Part shown: in pieces, positions 8,692 to 17,391 of the stretch
Layout: each line of letters starts with the position of its first letter
How positions within the stretch are numbered: position 1 is the first letter of the stretch
Program-made: the position numbers and the translations under genes
The notes under the pieces: model-generated
Seen by the model: the letters and a program-made list of their open reading frames with translations, nothing else
What the model was told of the DNA's origin: nothing
Databases searched by the model: none
Assembly (NCBI GenBank): GCA_947381905.1
Contig: CANCXL010000014.1
Location: 1 to 45,117 of the forward strand
DNA length: 45,117 bases
Direction of reading: 5' to 3'
DNA from: an uncultured Clostridiaceae bacterium
Lineage (GTDB): Bacteria; Bacillota; Clostridia; TANB77; CAG-465

Positions 8692-8735
8692 AAAGCAAGT
8701 AAACAAAATATTTTTAGTTTACTTGCTTTTATTAA
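8692..8735. terminator. Terminator shared by convergent genes
   Basis: AAAGCAAGTAAAC at 8692-8704 pairs exactly with 8717-8729. The gene at 8121 ends before it on the plus strand and the gene at 8748-9233 ends after it on the minus strand. Confidence 0.8.
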
Positions 8736-8747
8736 TTGTATGTATTT

Positions 8748-9233
8748 TTATTTCTTCTTAACATACATATTAGCAGGAGCAGGAATTTTAGTTATGGTAT
8801 TAACCTTTATTACTGGTATTTCTCCGTTATATTCACCTTTTATTATAGATCCAGTAATTTCAATCCATTCATTTTCTACAAGTTTTAAGTCTCCTTTATA
8901 TGAGCACATATAACCTGCAACTTGTGTATCATTATCTACTGTCATATATCTACCGCAAATAAAAAACTCGTCTTTAAAATCTGCAAGAGTATACACAAAA
9001 CCAGATAATTTAATTGTCTTATTTACATTTTCATCTATATTGTTATGTATTTTTTCAATACAATCTACAAAGTTTTTATCTGTAATTTCATAATCAAACT
9101 TATCTATATTAGAATTTGTTTCTACCATATTATCTTTTATTCCAAACTCTACAATAGATGCAATAATTGCACCACAAATAATACATCCAATTAGAATTTT
9201 TTTATAATTTAATTTAACATTTAAAATGAACAT
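8748..9233 (-). CDS. YcgQ C-terminal-like (DUF1980/TIGR03943) membrane-anchored protein
   Basis: 161 residues with one N-terminal membrane helix (about 11-30), then a domain typical of the C-terminus of YcgQ/TIGR03943 proteins: a region like GKTIKLSGFVY, a cysteine-containing FFICGRYM segment, WIEITGSI and GEYNGEIPVIKV. YcgQ is normally paired with a permease-like YraQ/YcgR (DUF318) protein; none is next to it here and the usual N-terminal multi-pass part is missing. The function of the family is not settled. It is the only minus-strand gene between the sporulation region and secA. Confidence 0.75.
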   Translation of the reverse strand: MFILNVKLNYKKILIGCIICGAIIASIVEFGIKDNMVETNSNIDKFDYEITDKNFVDCIEKIHNNIDENVNKTIKLSGFVYTLADFKDEFFICGRYMTVDNDTQVAGYMCSYKGDLKLVENEWIEITGSIIKGEYNGEIPVIKVNTITKIPAPANMYVKKK

Positions 9234-9319
9234 ATATGCCTCCAGTATACTTACTAATTATATATTCATTTTTAATGAAAATATTACTGGTAAATATGTG
9301 AAAAAAAAGCATAATTCTG

Positions 9320-9348
9320 TTTTAATTTTAATTTATATATGATATAAT
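9320..9348 (+). promoter_or_regulatory. secA promoter
   Basis: TTTTAA at 9320-9325, a 17-bp spacer ending ATGA, and TATAAT at 9343-9348 with the TGn extension. Transcription would start near 9355, leaving too little leader for an ATG at 9358, which supports 9373 as the secA start. Confidence 0.65.
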
Positions 9349-9372
9349 TACACCAAAATGGGGGCAAGAAGT

Positions 9373-12123
9373 ATGAAACTTATAGAAAAAATATTTGGAA
9401 CATATAGTGGAAGAGAAATTAAAAAAATTGAACCACTAGTAGATAAAATAGAATCTATTGAAGAAGATTTAAAAAAGCTATCAGATGATGAGTTAAAAGC
9501 TAAAACAGAAGAATTTAAAAAGAGATATAAAGAAGGAGAAACATTAGATGAGCTTTTACCAGAAGCATTTGCAACAGTTGCAGAAGCTTCTAGTAGGGTA
9601 CTTGGAATGAGACATTTTAGAGTACAACTTATAGGTGGTATTATCATACACCAAGGAAGAATTGCAGAAATGAAGACTGGTGAAGGTAAAACATTAGTTG
9701 CTACATTACCAGTATATTTAAATGCTATTTCTGGAAAAGGTGTACACGTTGTAACAGTAAACGATTACCTTGCAACAAGAGATAGTAGATGGATGGGAAA
9801 ATTATATAATTTCTTGGGTCTTACAGTAGGGCTTATTGTACCTAATATGAGTCCTGATGAGAAAAGAGCAGCATATAATGCAGACATAACTTATGGAACT
9901 AATAATGAACTAGGATTTGATTATTTAAGAGATAATATGACTATGGATAAAGAGTCTATGGTTCAAAGAGAGTTAAATTTTGCAATCGTCGATGAAATTG
10001 ATAGTATTTTAATTGATGAGGCAAGAACTCCCCTTATAATTTCTGGTAATGTAAATAAACAAAGTGATTTATATAAAAGAGCAGATGCTTTTGCAAAAAC
10101 ACTTAAACCTAGAAAAATTGTTGAAAGTGACGATAAAACTATAGATGAAACAGATGACGATTATGATTATATTATAGATTTAAAAGCAAAAACTGTAGCT
10201 TTAACTAATACAGGTACTAAAAAAGCAGAAAAATTCTTTGGTATAGAATCTTTGTCTGACGTGTCTAATTTAACAATTTCACATCACGTAAATCAAGCAT
10301 TACGTGCATATGGGATTATGCATAAAGATCAAGATTATATTGTAAGAGATGGGCAAGTATTAATAGTTGATGAATTTACTGGACGTATTATGGATGGAAG
10401 AAGATATAGTGATGGTCTTCATCAAGCAATTGAAGCAAAAGAAGGCGTTACTATTGCAAATGAGTCACAAACTCTTGCTACAATTACTTTCCAAAACTAT
10501 TTTAGACTATATGAAAAACTTGCAGGTATGACTGGTACTGCTAAAACAGAAGAGGAAGAATTCAAGGGTATATATAAACTAGATATAGTTGAAATTCCAA
10601 CTAATAGACCGGTACAAAGAGTAGATTATAATGATGTAGTGTATAAAAATCAAAATGCAAAATTTAATGCAATTGTTGAAGAGGTAGCAGAGTGCTATGA
10701 AAAAGGTCAACCAGTTTTAGTTGGTACTGTATCAATAGATAAATCAGAAGCGATTAGCAATTTACTTAAAAGAAAGAAAATACCTCATCAAGTATTAAAT
10801 GCAAAATTTCATGATAAAGAGGCAGAAATTATTGCACAAGCTGGTAAATATAAAGCTGTAACTATTGCAACTAATATGGCTGGACGTGGTACAGATATTA
10901 TGCTTGGTGGTAACCTTGAATATATGGTAAGATCTGAACTTGCTAAAAAGGGATATGAGCCAGAGGAAATAGAACTTGCAATAACTCCAATAGACAATAC
11001 AAACGAAAGAGTAATTCAAGCCAAAAAAGATATGAAAGCTATTGAAGAAAAATATAGACCAGAAATTCAAAAAGAAAAAGAAAAAGTAATTGAAGCTGGT
11101 GGATTAAGAATTATTGGTAGTGAAAGACATGAGTCTCGTCGTATAGATAATCAGTTAAGAGGTCGTGCTGGACGTCAAGGGGATCCAGGTGCTTCTCGTT
11201 TTTACATAGCTTTGGATGATGACTTAATGAAACTATTCGGCTCAGATAGAATGATGAGTGTAGTAGAAACATTAGGACTTCCAGATGATGTACCAATACA
11301 AATGAAAATGTTAACAAATACAATTGAAGGTGCACAAAAGAAGGTTGAAGGAAGAAACTATTCTATAAGAAAGAATGTACTTGAATATGATGATGTAATG
11401 AATCAACAAAGGGAAATTATATATAGACAAAGAAGAGAAGTAATTGCAGCAGATGATATTTCTGTAATAGTTAAGAAACTATATGATGGAATATTGCAAA
11501 ATGTTGTAAATGATTATTTTGTTGATGCAGATAATGTTGATACAGTAGATTATACAGCAGTAAACGCATATTTAAAGAACATTTTTGGTGAAGATGATAT
11601 AGTTAATAAAGATGATATAAAAAGCCTTAATGAAGAAGATATGCTTGAATTACTACAAAACAAAATATCTAAAATATATGATGATAGAGTTGAGGAAGCT
11701 AAAAAATTAAATATTGAAGATCAATTTAATAAAATTGCAAAATATTTAGTACTTAACACTGTTAATCAAAAATGGATGGATCACATAGATGCAAATACAG
11801 CTCTAAAAGAGGGTATAGGATTACGTGCATATGCTCAAACAAATCCTATACAGGCATATAAAATTGAATCATATAATATGTTTGAAGAACTTAATAATTC
11901 AATAAGAACAGAAGCTGTAAAAGCAGTATTTTCTCTAAAACCAAGAAAAAAAGAAGAAGTAATGAATGTAAGAGTAGCAAATTCTGTTACTAATATGTAT
12001 ACAAATAGTTCAGGTGAAGATACTCCAAAAAGAAAACCAGTAAAAGTAGAAAAGAAAATAGGTAGAAATGACCCTTGTCCTTGTGGAAGTGGTAAGAAGT
12101 ATAAACAATGTTGTGGAAAGTAA
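9373..12123 (+). CDS. secA: Preprotein translocase ATPase SecA
   Basis: SecA drives post-translational export through SecYEG. The 916 residues show the nucleotide site KTGEGKTL at 101-108, the DEAD-like VDEIDSILIDEARTP at 206-220, GTAGRGTD-type motor motif (ATNMAGRGTDIMLGG), the QLRGRAGRQGDPG motif and a C-terminal zinc-binding SEC-C tail (DPCPCGSGKKYKQCC) that binds SecB or ribosomes. I chose the ATG at 9373 (MKLIEKIFG) because family members begin this way, GGGGGC lies just upstream, and the promoter leaves almost no leader before the ATG at 9358. It is the only gene of its transcript. Confidence 0.97.
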   Translation: MKLIEKIFGTYSGREIKKIEPLVDKIESIEEDLKKLSDDELKAKTEEFKKRYKEGETLDELLPEAFATVAEASSRVLGMRHFRVQLIGGIIIHQGRIAEMKTGEGKTLVATLPVYLNAISGKGVHVVTVNDYLATRDSRWMGKLYNFLGLTVGLIVPNMSPDEKRAAYNADITYGTNNELGFDYLRDNMTMDKESMVQRELNFAIVDEIDSILIDEARTPLIISGNVNKQSDLYKRADAFAKTLKPRKIVESDDKTIDETDDDYDYIIDLKAKTVALTNTGTKKAEKFFGIESLSDVSNLTISHHVNQALRAYGIMHKDQDYIVRDGQVLIVDEFTGRIMDGRRYSDGLHQAIEAKEGVTIANESQTLATITFQNYFRLYEKLAGMTGTAKTEEEEFKGIYKLDIVEIPTNRPVQRVDYNDVVYKNQNAKFNAIVEEVAECYEKGQPVLVGTVSIDKSEAISNLLKRKKIPHQVLNAKFHDKEAEIIAQAGKYKAVTIATNMAGRGTDIMLGGNLEYMVRSELAKKGYEPEEIELAITPIDNTNERVIQAKKDMKAIEEKYRPEIQKEKEKVIEAGGLRIIGSERHESRRIDNQLRGRAGRQGDPGASRFYIALDDDLMKLFGSDRMMSVVETLGLPDDVPIQMKMLTNTIEGAQKKVEGRNYSIRKNVLEYDDVMNQQREIIYRQRREVIAADDISVIVKKLYDGILQNVVNDYFVDADNVDTVDYTAVNAYLKNIFGEDDIVNKDDIKSLNEEDMLELLQNKISKIYDDRVEEAKKLNIEDQFNKIAKYLVLNTVNQKWMDHIDANTALKEGIGLRAYAQTNPIQAYKIESYNMFEELNNSIRTEAVKAVFSLKPRKKEEVMNVRVANSVTNMYTNSSGEDTPKRKPVKVEKKIGRNDPCPCGSGKKYKQCCGK

Positions 12124-12171
12124 GATAAACTAAATAAAGTTAAAAAATAACAAATAAAATATGAGCTAAAT

Positions 12172-12206
12172 AAGGATGTCAGCAAAATAATTTTGTTGAC
12201 ATCCTT
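12172..12206 (+). terminator. Hairpin after secA, weak T tract
   Basis: AAGGATGTCAGCAAAA at 12172-12187 pairs with 12191-12206 (one G-U). It is a strong 16-bp stem with a 3-base loop, but it is followed by GATAGTTTT rather than a clean T run. Confidence 0.55.
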
Positions 12207-12274
12207 GATAGTTTTAGAATAGGTGTAAGATTATAAATACATTAGTTAAACAAATATAAAAAAGGGGTGTTTGC

Positions 12275-12556
12275 ATGAAAAATAAAAGTGTTATATTTAT
12301 TTTTACAATATTTGTATTAATAGTTGTAAGTATTATTATAGTATTTATAAATATGAATAAAACGTATCGCAATGAATTAAGCATTGACAAAAAGGTTATA
12401 CTTGCAGAAAAGTCCTATATTAATTTTGCTTGGGGATTTAATTATAGTGGTATGGCTATTTTTAATGATGGAACTATTTATGAATGGAATTTTGTAGGTA
12501 ATCGTAAAGATTATGATGTTAATAATTTAAAAGAATATGTAGATAATGTGCAATAA
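12275..12556 (+). CDS. Small unrecognised membrane-anchored protein
   Basis: 93 residues: an N-terminal transmembrane helix (about 5-27) and a short outer domain with aromatic-rich YINFAWGFNYSGMAIF. The ribosome binding site is AAGGGGTG. I do not recognise it; the domain is short enough to be a remnant of a longer protein, but nothing in frame continues. It lies 12 bases before the acetyltransferase gene, so the two are probably co-transcribed. Confidence 0.65.
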   Translation: MKNKSVIFIFTIFVLIVVSIIIVFINMNKTYRNELSIDKKVILAEKSYINFAWGFNYSGMAIFNDGTIYEWNFVGNRKDYDVNNLKEYVDNVQ

Positions 12557-12568
12557 GGAGTAAAAAAT

Positions 12569-13165
12569 ATGGAAAAATTTTATTTAGAAGTGCCAAATAT
12601 TGATAGAAAAGAAGATGCAATTGAATATATAAATGAATTTTATAAGTTCAATTCAAATATAAATGGAACTGGAGGCTTGCAGAGATTTTTGGACAACTAT
12701 GATTCTTGGTTAGATAAACTTCAAGAAGATTATGTTAGAATTCCAAATGAAGAAAAAGTACCAGCAAGAACATATTTTTTAATAAGGGTAAATGATAATA
12801 AAATTGTTGGAATGGTAAATATAAGACTTGCACTTAATTCTAAATTAAAAAAATATGGCGGAAATATTGGTTATAGTATAAGACCTACTGAAAGAGGAAA
12901 GGGATACAATAAAATTAACTTATATTTAGCTTTAAAAGTATGTAAGCAATATGAAATTAAAAAAGTAATAATGGATGCAGATAAAGATAATATAGCTTCA
13001 TGGAAAACAATGGAATCTTTAGGTGGTATAAATACTAAGGTTTTCTTAGATACTAAACATTCCAATACCATTGTAAAAGATTATGAATTTGATGTGGAAA
13101 AATCTTTAAAAAGCAATTTAGACAAGTATGAAATGTATATAGAAGATGAATATATAAAGCAATAG
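12569..13165 (+). CDS. GNAT family N-acetyltransferase
   Basis: 198 residues with the GNAT core: the beta4 strand YFLIRVNDNKIVGMVNI (about 72-90), then GYSIRPTERGKGYNK (about 106-120), whose R-G-K-G loop binds the acetyl-CoA pyrophosphate, and a late DADKDNIASWKTMESLGG helix. It resembles the COG3981 group of predicted acetyltransferases. The substrate cannot be read. The ribosome binding site is AAGGAG. Confidence 0.88.
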   Translation: MEKFYLEVPNIDRKEDAIEYINEFYKFNSNINGTGGLQRFLDNYDSWLDKLQEDYVRIPNEEKVPARTYFLIRVNDNKIVGMVNIRLALNSKLKKYGGNIGYSIRPTERGKGYNKINLYLALKVCKQYEIKKVIMDADKDNIASWKTMESLGGINTKVFLDTKHSNTIVKDYEFDVEKSLKSNLDKYEMYIEDEYIKQ

Positions 13166-13198
13166 TATAAATAAATATAATAATAGGAGAGAAAAAAT

Positions 13199-14065
13199 AT
13201 GTATAATGAAAGTGATATAGTAAATCTATTTCAAGAAATAAAAAAAGAAAATAATAATTTATCTTTAGATGAACTATTATATGAGACATATAAAAGACTT
13301 AACACAGAAGATAGTTTTGAAAATATTAGAACAATAATTTTAAAATATAACAATATAAACGAATATGAATACTATACAAAAGATGTAAAAAAAGAGTTAA
13401 AGGAATATATTGAAAAAAATGTATTTCCTAAGTATGAACCTAATGATAAAGCTCATGGGATTATTCATATTTTAGAAGTAATAAGAAGATCTTTTGCTTT
13501 AAATGATACTTTAAAACTAAATTTAGATAAAAATATGGTGTATACAATTGCAGCATGTCATGATATTGGAAAATATATAAATAGTGATATTCATGAAAAA
13601 ATTGCAGCAGAAGAATTTATTAAAGATGAAAATATGAAAGCTTTTTTCGATGATGAAAAAAGAAATGTAATTAAAGAGGCTATTGAAGACCATCGCTCAT
13701 CTAAAGAAGATACACCAAGGAGTAAGTATGGAATGCTTATATCATCTGCAGATAGGAATACTAGAATTGAGATAGTATTTATTAGAAGCTTCTTTGTTGC
13801 TAAAGCTAAAATGCCAGAGTATAATATTGAAGAATATCTAGATTATACTATTAAAAGACTGTCTAAAAGATATAGTGAAGAAAATCCAGAAAATATTTTT
13901 TATGAGGATGAAATATATAGAATATTCTTAAAAGATATGAGACAATTATTAAAAAATGAGCAAGAATTTAAAAAGTTATATTGTGATGTAAATCATATAA
14001 AATATAGAAATAGTAAAGTAAAAGATGAAAGCGGAGCAACAGAGTATTATAATTTAAAAAAGTAA
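13199..14065 (+). CDS. HD-domain phosphohydrolase
   Basis: 288 residues. A helical N-terminus (about 1-75) is followed by an HD domain with metal ligands in order: HGIIH at 86-90, CHDIGK at 120-125, EDHRSS and SSADRN further on, consistent with an intact metal-dependent phosphohydrolase. HD enzymes of this size often act on nucleotides. The specific substrate is unknown. It has a clear GGAGAG ribosome binding site and lies in a same-strand run with the acetyltransferase and the next three genes. Confidence 0.85.
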   Translation: MYNESDIVNLFQEIKKENNNLSLDELLYETYKRLNTEDSFENIRTIILKYNNINEYEYYTKDVKKELKEYIEKNVFPKYEPNDKAHGIIHILEVIRRSFALNDTLKLNLDKNMVYTIAACHDIGKYINSDIHEKIAAEEFIKDENMKAFFDDEKRNVIKEAIEDHRSSKEDTPRSKYGMLISSADRNTRIEIVFIRSFFVAKAKMPEYNIEEYLDYTIKRLSKRYSEENPENIFYEDEIYRIFLKDMRQLLKNEQEFKKLYCDVNHIKYRNSKVKDESGATEYYNLKK

Positions 14066-14081
14066 GGAGAACTTAAGTTTT

Positions 14082-14483
14082 ATGATTAAAGATTTAATGA
14101 AAACTAATTGTTATGATGTAGACAATACAATGATTATAGTTGGGACATGCTTAAAAAATATGTGTCCTAAAGCATATGCTAATTTAGAGAAAATTTCAGC
14201 TAATATTTATGAAGTATGTTTAGAAGAAACGCATTTAAATATGGTTATTACAAAGATAATAGGCATGCTTTGTAGAGTAAAAGTAGATAAAATAATATTT
14301 GCAACAGTAGACAAATCTCCACATTGTGTGCAAATGCATTATATTGAAGGTGAAATTAGAAAAGCGATGAACATAGACGATATGGATATAGTTCATTATG
14401 TTGCTGTTAAAGATAAATTAATAGAAATCTCAAAAGAAACAATTAGTAAATCTAAGAATTTATCTTTATTAGAAAATAAATAA
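14082..14483 (+). CDS. Conserved-looking cysteine-containing protein of unknown function
   Basis: 133 residues with six cysteines (10, 23, 28, 46, 64, 82), of which GTCLKNMCPKAY (21-32) and DKSPHCVQMH (77-86) look like functional motifs. The pattern of a nucleotide-binding-like fold with metal-binding cysteines suggests an enzyme or metal-binding protein, but I cannot name the family. It sits 16 bases after the HD gene, with AAGGAGA upstream, and is followed after 22 bases by the DUF1653 gene. Confidence 0.7.
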   Translation: MIKDLMKTNCYDVDNTMIIVGTCLKNMCPKAYANLEKISANIYEVCLEETHLNMVITKIIGMLCRVKVDKIIFATVDKSPHCVQMHYIEGEIRKAMNIDDMDIVHYVAVKDKLIEISKETISKSKNLSLLENK

Positions 14484-14505
14484 AGGCGTAAAGGAGGAAA
14501 AGAGT

Positions 14506-14751
14506 ATGAGAGAAATTAAGAAAAATGGTGTATATAAACATTTTAAAGGAGATTTATATATAGTGTTAGATATAGCAAAAAATACAGAGACAAAAGAAGA
14601 CTGCGTTGTATATAGAGCATTATATGGAGAAAATATACTTTGGGTTAGACCACTAGATATGTTTTTGAGTGAAGTAGATCATGAAAAATATCCAGATGTA
14701 AAGCAAAAATATAGATTTGAATTACAAGAAATAAAAAGTGTAGTTGAATAA
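14506..14751 (+). CDS. DUF1653 family protein
   Basis: 81 residues with the hallmarks of DUF1653: GVYKHFKGDLYIVLDIA near the start, then VVYRALYG and LWVRPLDMF. The family is a small, SH3-like soluble domain of unknown role, widespread in bacteria. The ribosome binding site AAAGGAGGAAA is strong. Confidence 0.9.
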   Translation: MREIKKNGVYKHFKGDLYIVLDIAKNTETKEDCVVYRALYGENILWVRPLDMFLSEVDHEKYPDVKQKYRFELQEIKSVVE

Positions 14752-14810
14752 AATTATATAATGGGTTATAATAAATAATGTAATATTATATGTTAAAAAG
14801 GAGAATAATT

Positions 14811-15170
14811 ATGAGTTTATTAGGAAATGTTTTATGGTTTATTTTTGGTGGCTTTTTAAGTGGGTTATCCTGGCTTTTTTCTGGACTACTTTGGTGTATT
14901 ACAATTATAGGAATACCATATGGAAGACAATGCTTTAAGTTTGCAAGTATGGCTTTTGCTCCATTCGGGAAGAATATTGAATATGGTGGTGGAGCAGTAT
15001 CTTTTATAGCTAATGTTATATGGATTATATTCTTTGGAATCCCAATGTTTTTAGAAAATATATTGTTTGGATGCATATGGTGTGTAACAATTGTTGGTAT
15101 ACCATTTGGAATACAATTTTTCAAAATTGCAAAACTATCACTTGCACCATTTGGAAGTAAAATCGTATAA
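14811..15170 (+). CDS. YccF-family inner membrane protein
   Basis: 119 residues made of two similar halves, each with hydrophobic segments and the repeated motif ITIIGIPYGRQCFKFA / VTIVGIPFGIQFFKIA followed by APFG. This is the YccF (DUF307) layout. The role of the family is unknown. I chose the ATG at 14811, which has AAAAGGAGA 7 bases upstream; the in-frame ATG at 14790 would include that site. The gene ends at a strong terminator. Confidence 0.9.
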   Translation: MSLLGNVLWFIFGGFLSGLSWLFSGLLWCITIIGIPYGRQCFKFASMAFAPFGKNIEYGGGAVSFIANVIWIIFFGIPMFLENILFGCIWCVTIVGIPFGIQFFKIAKLSLAPFGSKIV

Positions 15171-15172
15171 TA

Positions 15173-15207
15173 AAAATAAGCTGTGTATAAACACAGCTTA
15201 TTTTTTT
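15173..15207. terminator. Bidirectional terminator
   Basis: AAAATAAGCTGTGT, a 4-base loop and the complementary arm, flanked by A and T runs. It closes the plus-strand yccF-like gene and overlaps the end of the convergent minus-strand gene. Confidence 0.85.
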
Positions 15208-15433
15208 AATTATATCCCCGACCTTTACATACAGGACAATCTACTTGTCCTGTTCCTTTACATTCTGGACATGGATAGTTCTTTCCACTTACTCCAGGCC
15301 AGAATATTTTTCCATCACCATCACAGGAATTACAATTTACTTTACCTGTGGACCTACAAATAATACATGGCGTGAGCGAATAAGGTTTACTATTTCCGCT
15401 TGCAGTTTTGTTTTTGTCTTTACCAAATAGCAT
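15206..15433 (-). CDS. Small DnaJ-type zinc-finger protein
   Basis: 75 residues with four CxxC pairs arranged as in the DnaJ cysteine-rich domain: CIIC (23-26), CNSC (34-37), CPECKGTG and CPVCKGRG. Two zinc sites are expected. No J domain is present, so it is a stand-alone zinc finger, perhaps for protein or nucleic-acid contact. The start has an exact AGGAGG site, and a consensus promoter lies about 75 bases upstream. Confidence 0.85.
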   Translation of the reverse strand: MLFGKDKNKTASGNSKPYSLTPCIICRSTGKVNCNSCDGDGKIFWPGVSGKNYPCPECKGTGQVDCPVCKGRGYN

Positions 15434-15508
15434 TTTGCTACCTCCTAAAAATTATATTTCCCATTACATATAATTATATTGTAACCATGATTTGTATAAT
15501 GGAGATTG

Positions 15509-15537
15509 ATTATATCATAGTCGAATTACAATGTCAA
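15509..15537 (-). promoter_or_regulatory. Consensus promoter of the zinc-finger gene
   Basis: On the minus strand: TTGACA (15532-15537), a 17-bp spacer ending ATGA, and TATAAT (15509-15514). This is a perfect sigma-A match with a TGn extension. The rest of 15434-15722 holds only this and the divergent Nudix promoter. Confidence 0.85.
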
Positions 15538-15659
15538 TATTATGTATAGTGATTTGCTTGAAATTTATAGTTAAAATAATGTATTTTAGTACTTGGTTAG
15601 ACAATATAACATTAACATAAATTACTAATATTATATTAAAGTATATAGTAGTGTATATG

Positions 15660-15688
15660 TTGAAGAAAGCATATTTTTGTGATATTAT
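15660..15688 (+). promoter_or_regulatory. Promoter of the Nudix gene cluster
   Basis: TTGAAG at 15660-15665, a 17-bp spacer ending GTGA, and TATTAT at 15683-15688. Confidence 0.6.
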
Positions 15689-15722
15689 ATGAGTATATTT
15701 TATATTAAAAGGAGAGCATGAT

Positions 15723-16274
15723 ATGACAGAATTTTTTGATGTTTTAAAAGAGACAGGAGAATATAGTAATGAAGTTGCAAGTAGGGAAGAATGTCATAAA
15801 AAGGGACTATGGCATAAAGCTGCAGTAGTTTTTATTATAAACAAAGATAATAGTAAGGTGTTATTACAAAAAAGGAGTGCAACCAAAAGATTATGGCCAA
15901 ACTTATGGGATGTAACAGCAGGTGGACATGTTCTTACAGGAGAACTAGGATATCAAGCGATAATTAGAGAAACAAAAGAAGAAATAGGTATAGATATTCA
16001 AAAACAAGATTTAGAATTTATAGGGGCTACTATTTCAGAGAATATAAAAGGAGATATTATTAATAGACATTTTAATGAGTATTATGTTGTTCATATGGAT
16101 ATAGATGAAAAAGAATTAAAACTACAAACTGAAGAGGTACAAGATATTAAATGGATAGATAAAGACGAAGTTATATCTAAAATAAGAAATAACTATGATG
16201 GAATTACAGACAAAATAGGATGTTGGGAATATCTAATAAAATATTTTGAGCTTGTGTCAAAAAATAATATATAG
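15723..16274 (+). CDS. Nudix hydrolase, YfcD/IPP-isomerase-like subgroup
   Basis: 183 residues with a full Nudix box at 68-90 (G-x5-E-x7-RETKEEIGI), which binds the catalytic magnesium. The N-terminal HKAAVVFIIN and LLQKRSATKRLWPNLWD resemble the YfcD group that looks like isopentenyl-diphosphate isomerase. It should cleave a nucleoside diphosphate-linked substrate, identity unknown. The ribosome binding site is AAAGGAGAG. The next gene starts 10 bases after its stop. Confidence 0.9.
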   Translation: MTEFFDVLKETGEYSNEVASREECHKKGLWHKAAVVFIINKDNSKVLLQKRSATKRLWPNLWDVTAGGHVLTGELGYQAIIRETKEEIGIDIQKQDLEFIGATISENIKGDIINRHFNEYYVVHMDIDEKELKLQTEEVQDIKWIDKDEVISKIRNNYDGITDKIGCWEYLIKYFELVSKNNI

Positions 16275-16284
16275 AGGTGAGATT

Positions 16285-16977
16285 ATGGATAGACCAGTTA
16301 CAACTTTATTTATGCTTGAATCTTTAGATGGAAAGATTACTAGTGGAAATAGTGATAATTTAGATGCAGATAAAGATTGGTGTAAGATTAATGGTGTAAA
16401 AGAAGGATTACATCAATACTATGAGATAGAAGCAACTACAGATTTCTATTCTTTAAATACAGGACGAGTAATGGCAAAAATTGGAGTTAATGATAAAAAG
16501 GAATATCATGAGAAAATAGATTGTAGATTTATAATTATAGACAACAAGCCTCACTTAAATGAAAACGGAATAGATTATTTATGTAATTGGGTAGATAAAT
16601 TAATTTTAGTAACAACAAATAGTAATCACATTGCATATAAAATTCAAGGAAAATATGATAATTTAGATATAATGTATTATGAAAATTTAGACTTAAAGAA
16701 ATTAATGCTAGATTTAAAAAATAAATATAATGTAGAGAAAATAACAATACAATCTGGTGGTACACTTAATGGGCTTTTCTTAAGAGAAAATTTAATTGAC
16801 TACGTAAATATTGTTATTGCTCCACTTCTTGTTGGAGGAAAAGATACTACGACTTTAATTGATGGAGAAAGTATAACTAATACACAAGAGCTTAATAGAC
16901 TTAAGGCTTTAGAATTAATTGAATGTAATAAACTTAAAGATTCGTATATACAACTAAAATATAAAGTTATTAAATAA
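16285..16977 (+). CDS. RibD C-terminal/dihydrofolate reductase-like protein
   Basis: 230 residues with the reductase fold of the RibD C-terminal domain: MLESLDGKIT near the start, IQSGGTLNGLFLRENLIDY for NADPH binding around 155-175, and APLLVGGKDTTTL near 185. The deaminase half of RibD is absent and no other riboflavin genes are near, so it may act on a pteridine- or flavin-like substrate. I chose the ATG at 16285 (RBS AGAGGTGAG) rather than the TTG at 16246, which lies inside the Nudix gene. Confidence 0.85.
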   Translation: MDRPVTTLFMLESLDGKITSGNSDNLDADKDWCKINGVKEGLHQYYEIEATTDFYSLNTGRVMAKIGVNDKKEYHEKIDCRFIIIDNKPHLNENGIDYLCNWVDKLILVTTNSNHIAYKIQGKYDNLDIMYYENLDLKKLMLDLKNKYNVEKITIQSGGTLNGLFLRENLIDYVNIVIAPLLVGGKDTTTLIDGESITNTQELNRLKALELIECNKLKDSYIQLKYKVIK

Positions 16978-16992
16978 AAGAGGAGATAAATT

Positions 16993-17364
16993 ATGAGAAA
17001 TATTGTTTTATGTGGAAGTATGAAGGTTAAAGATAGAATAATTGAAATAGCAAATAAATTAGAGGCTATGGGATATAATGTATTATTACCAGTCGAATGT
17101 ATGCAAGGAGTTCAAAAAGTTATCGCATCGAGGGCACATTTAAATAGAGTTATTGATAAAGAAAATGAAATAATATTGATAGTAAATGAAACAAAAAATG
17201 GTATAGAAAATTATATTGGACCTAATAGTTTTGCTGAAATTTCATTTGGCTTTTATTATAATAAAAGAGTATATGTACTTAATGATATATATGAACCATA
17301 TAAGGATGAACTTATTGGTTGGGGCGTAATACCTCTAAAAGGTAAATTAGAAAATATAAAATAA
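16993..17364 (+). CDS. Nucleoside 2-deoxyribosyltransferase-like protein
   Basis: 123 residues with a Rossmann-like start (IVLCGSMKVKDRI), a middle IILIVNETKNGIENYIGPNS and a late AEISFGFYYNKRVYVLN. This is the arrangement of the nucleoside 2-deoxyribosyltransferase/DNPH1 superfamily, where the late glutamate (here AE at about 79-80) is catalytic. It is short but complete. It may cut or sense nucleoside-like molecules; the exact activity is inferred. Confidence 0.75.
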   Translation: MRNIVLCGSMKVKDRIIEIANKLEAMGYNVLLPVECMQGVQKVIASRAHLNRVIDKENEIILIVNETKNGIENYIGPNSFAEISFGFYYNKRVYVLNDIYEPYKDELIGWGVIPLKGKLENIK

Positions 17365-17391
17365 CAATTATATGTTGAAAGGAGAAATAAA

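Noticed and set aside
10795..11335. Minus-strand reading frames inside secA
   Set aside because: They are shadows of the strongly conserved secA frame, with no ribosome binding sites or promoter and unusual composition.
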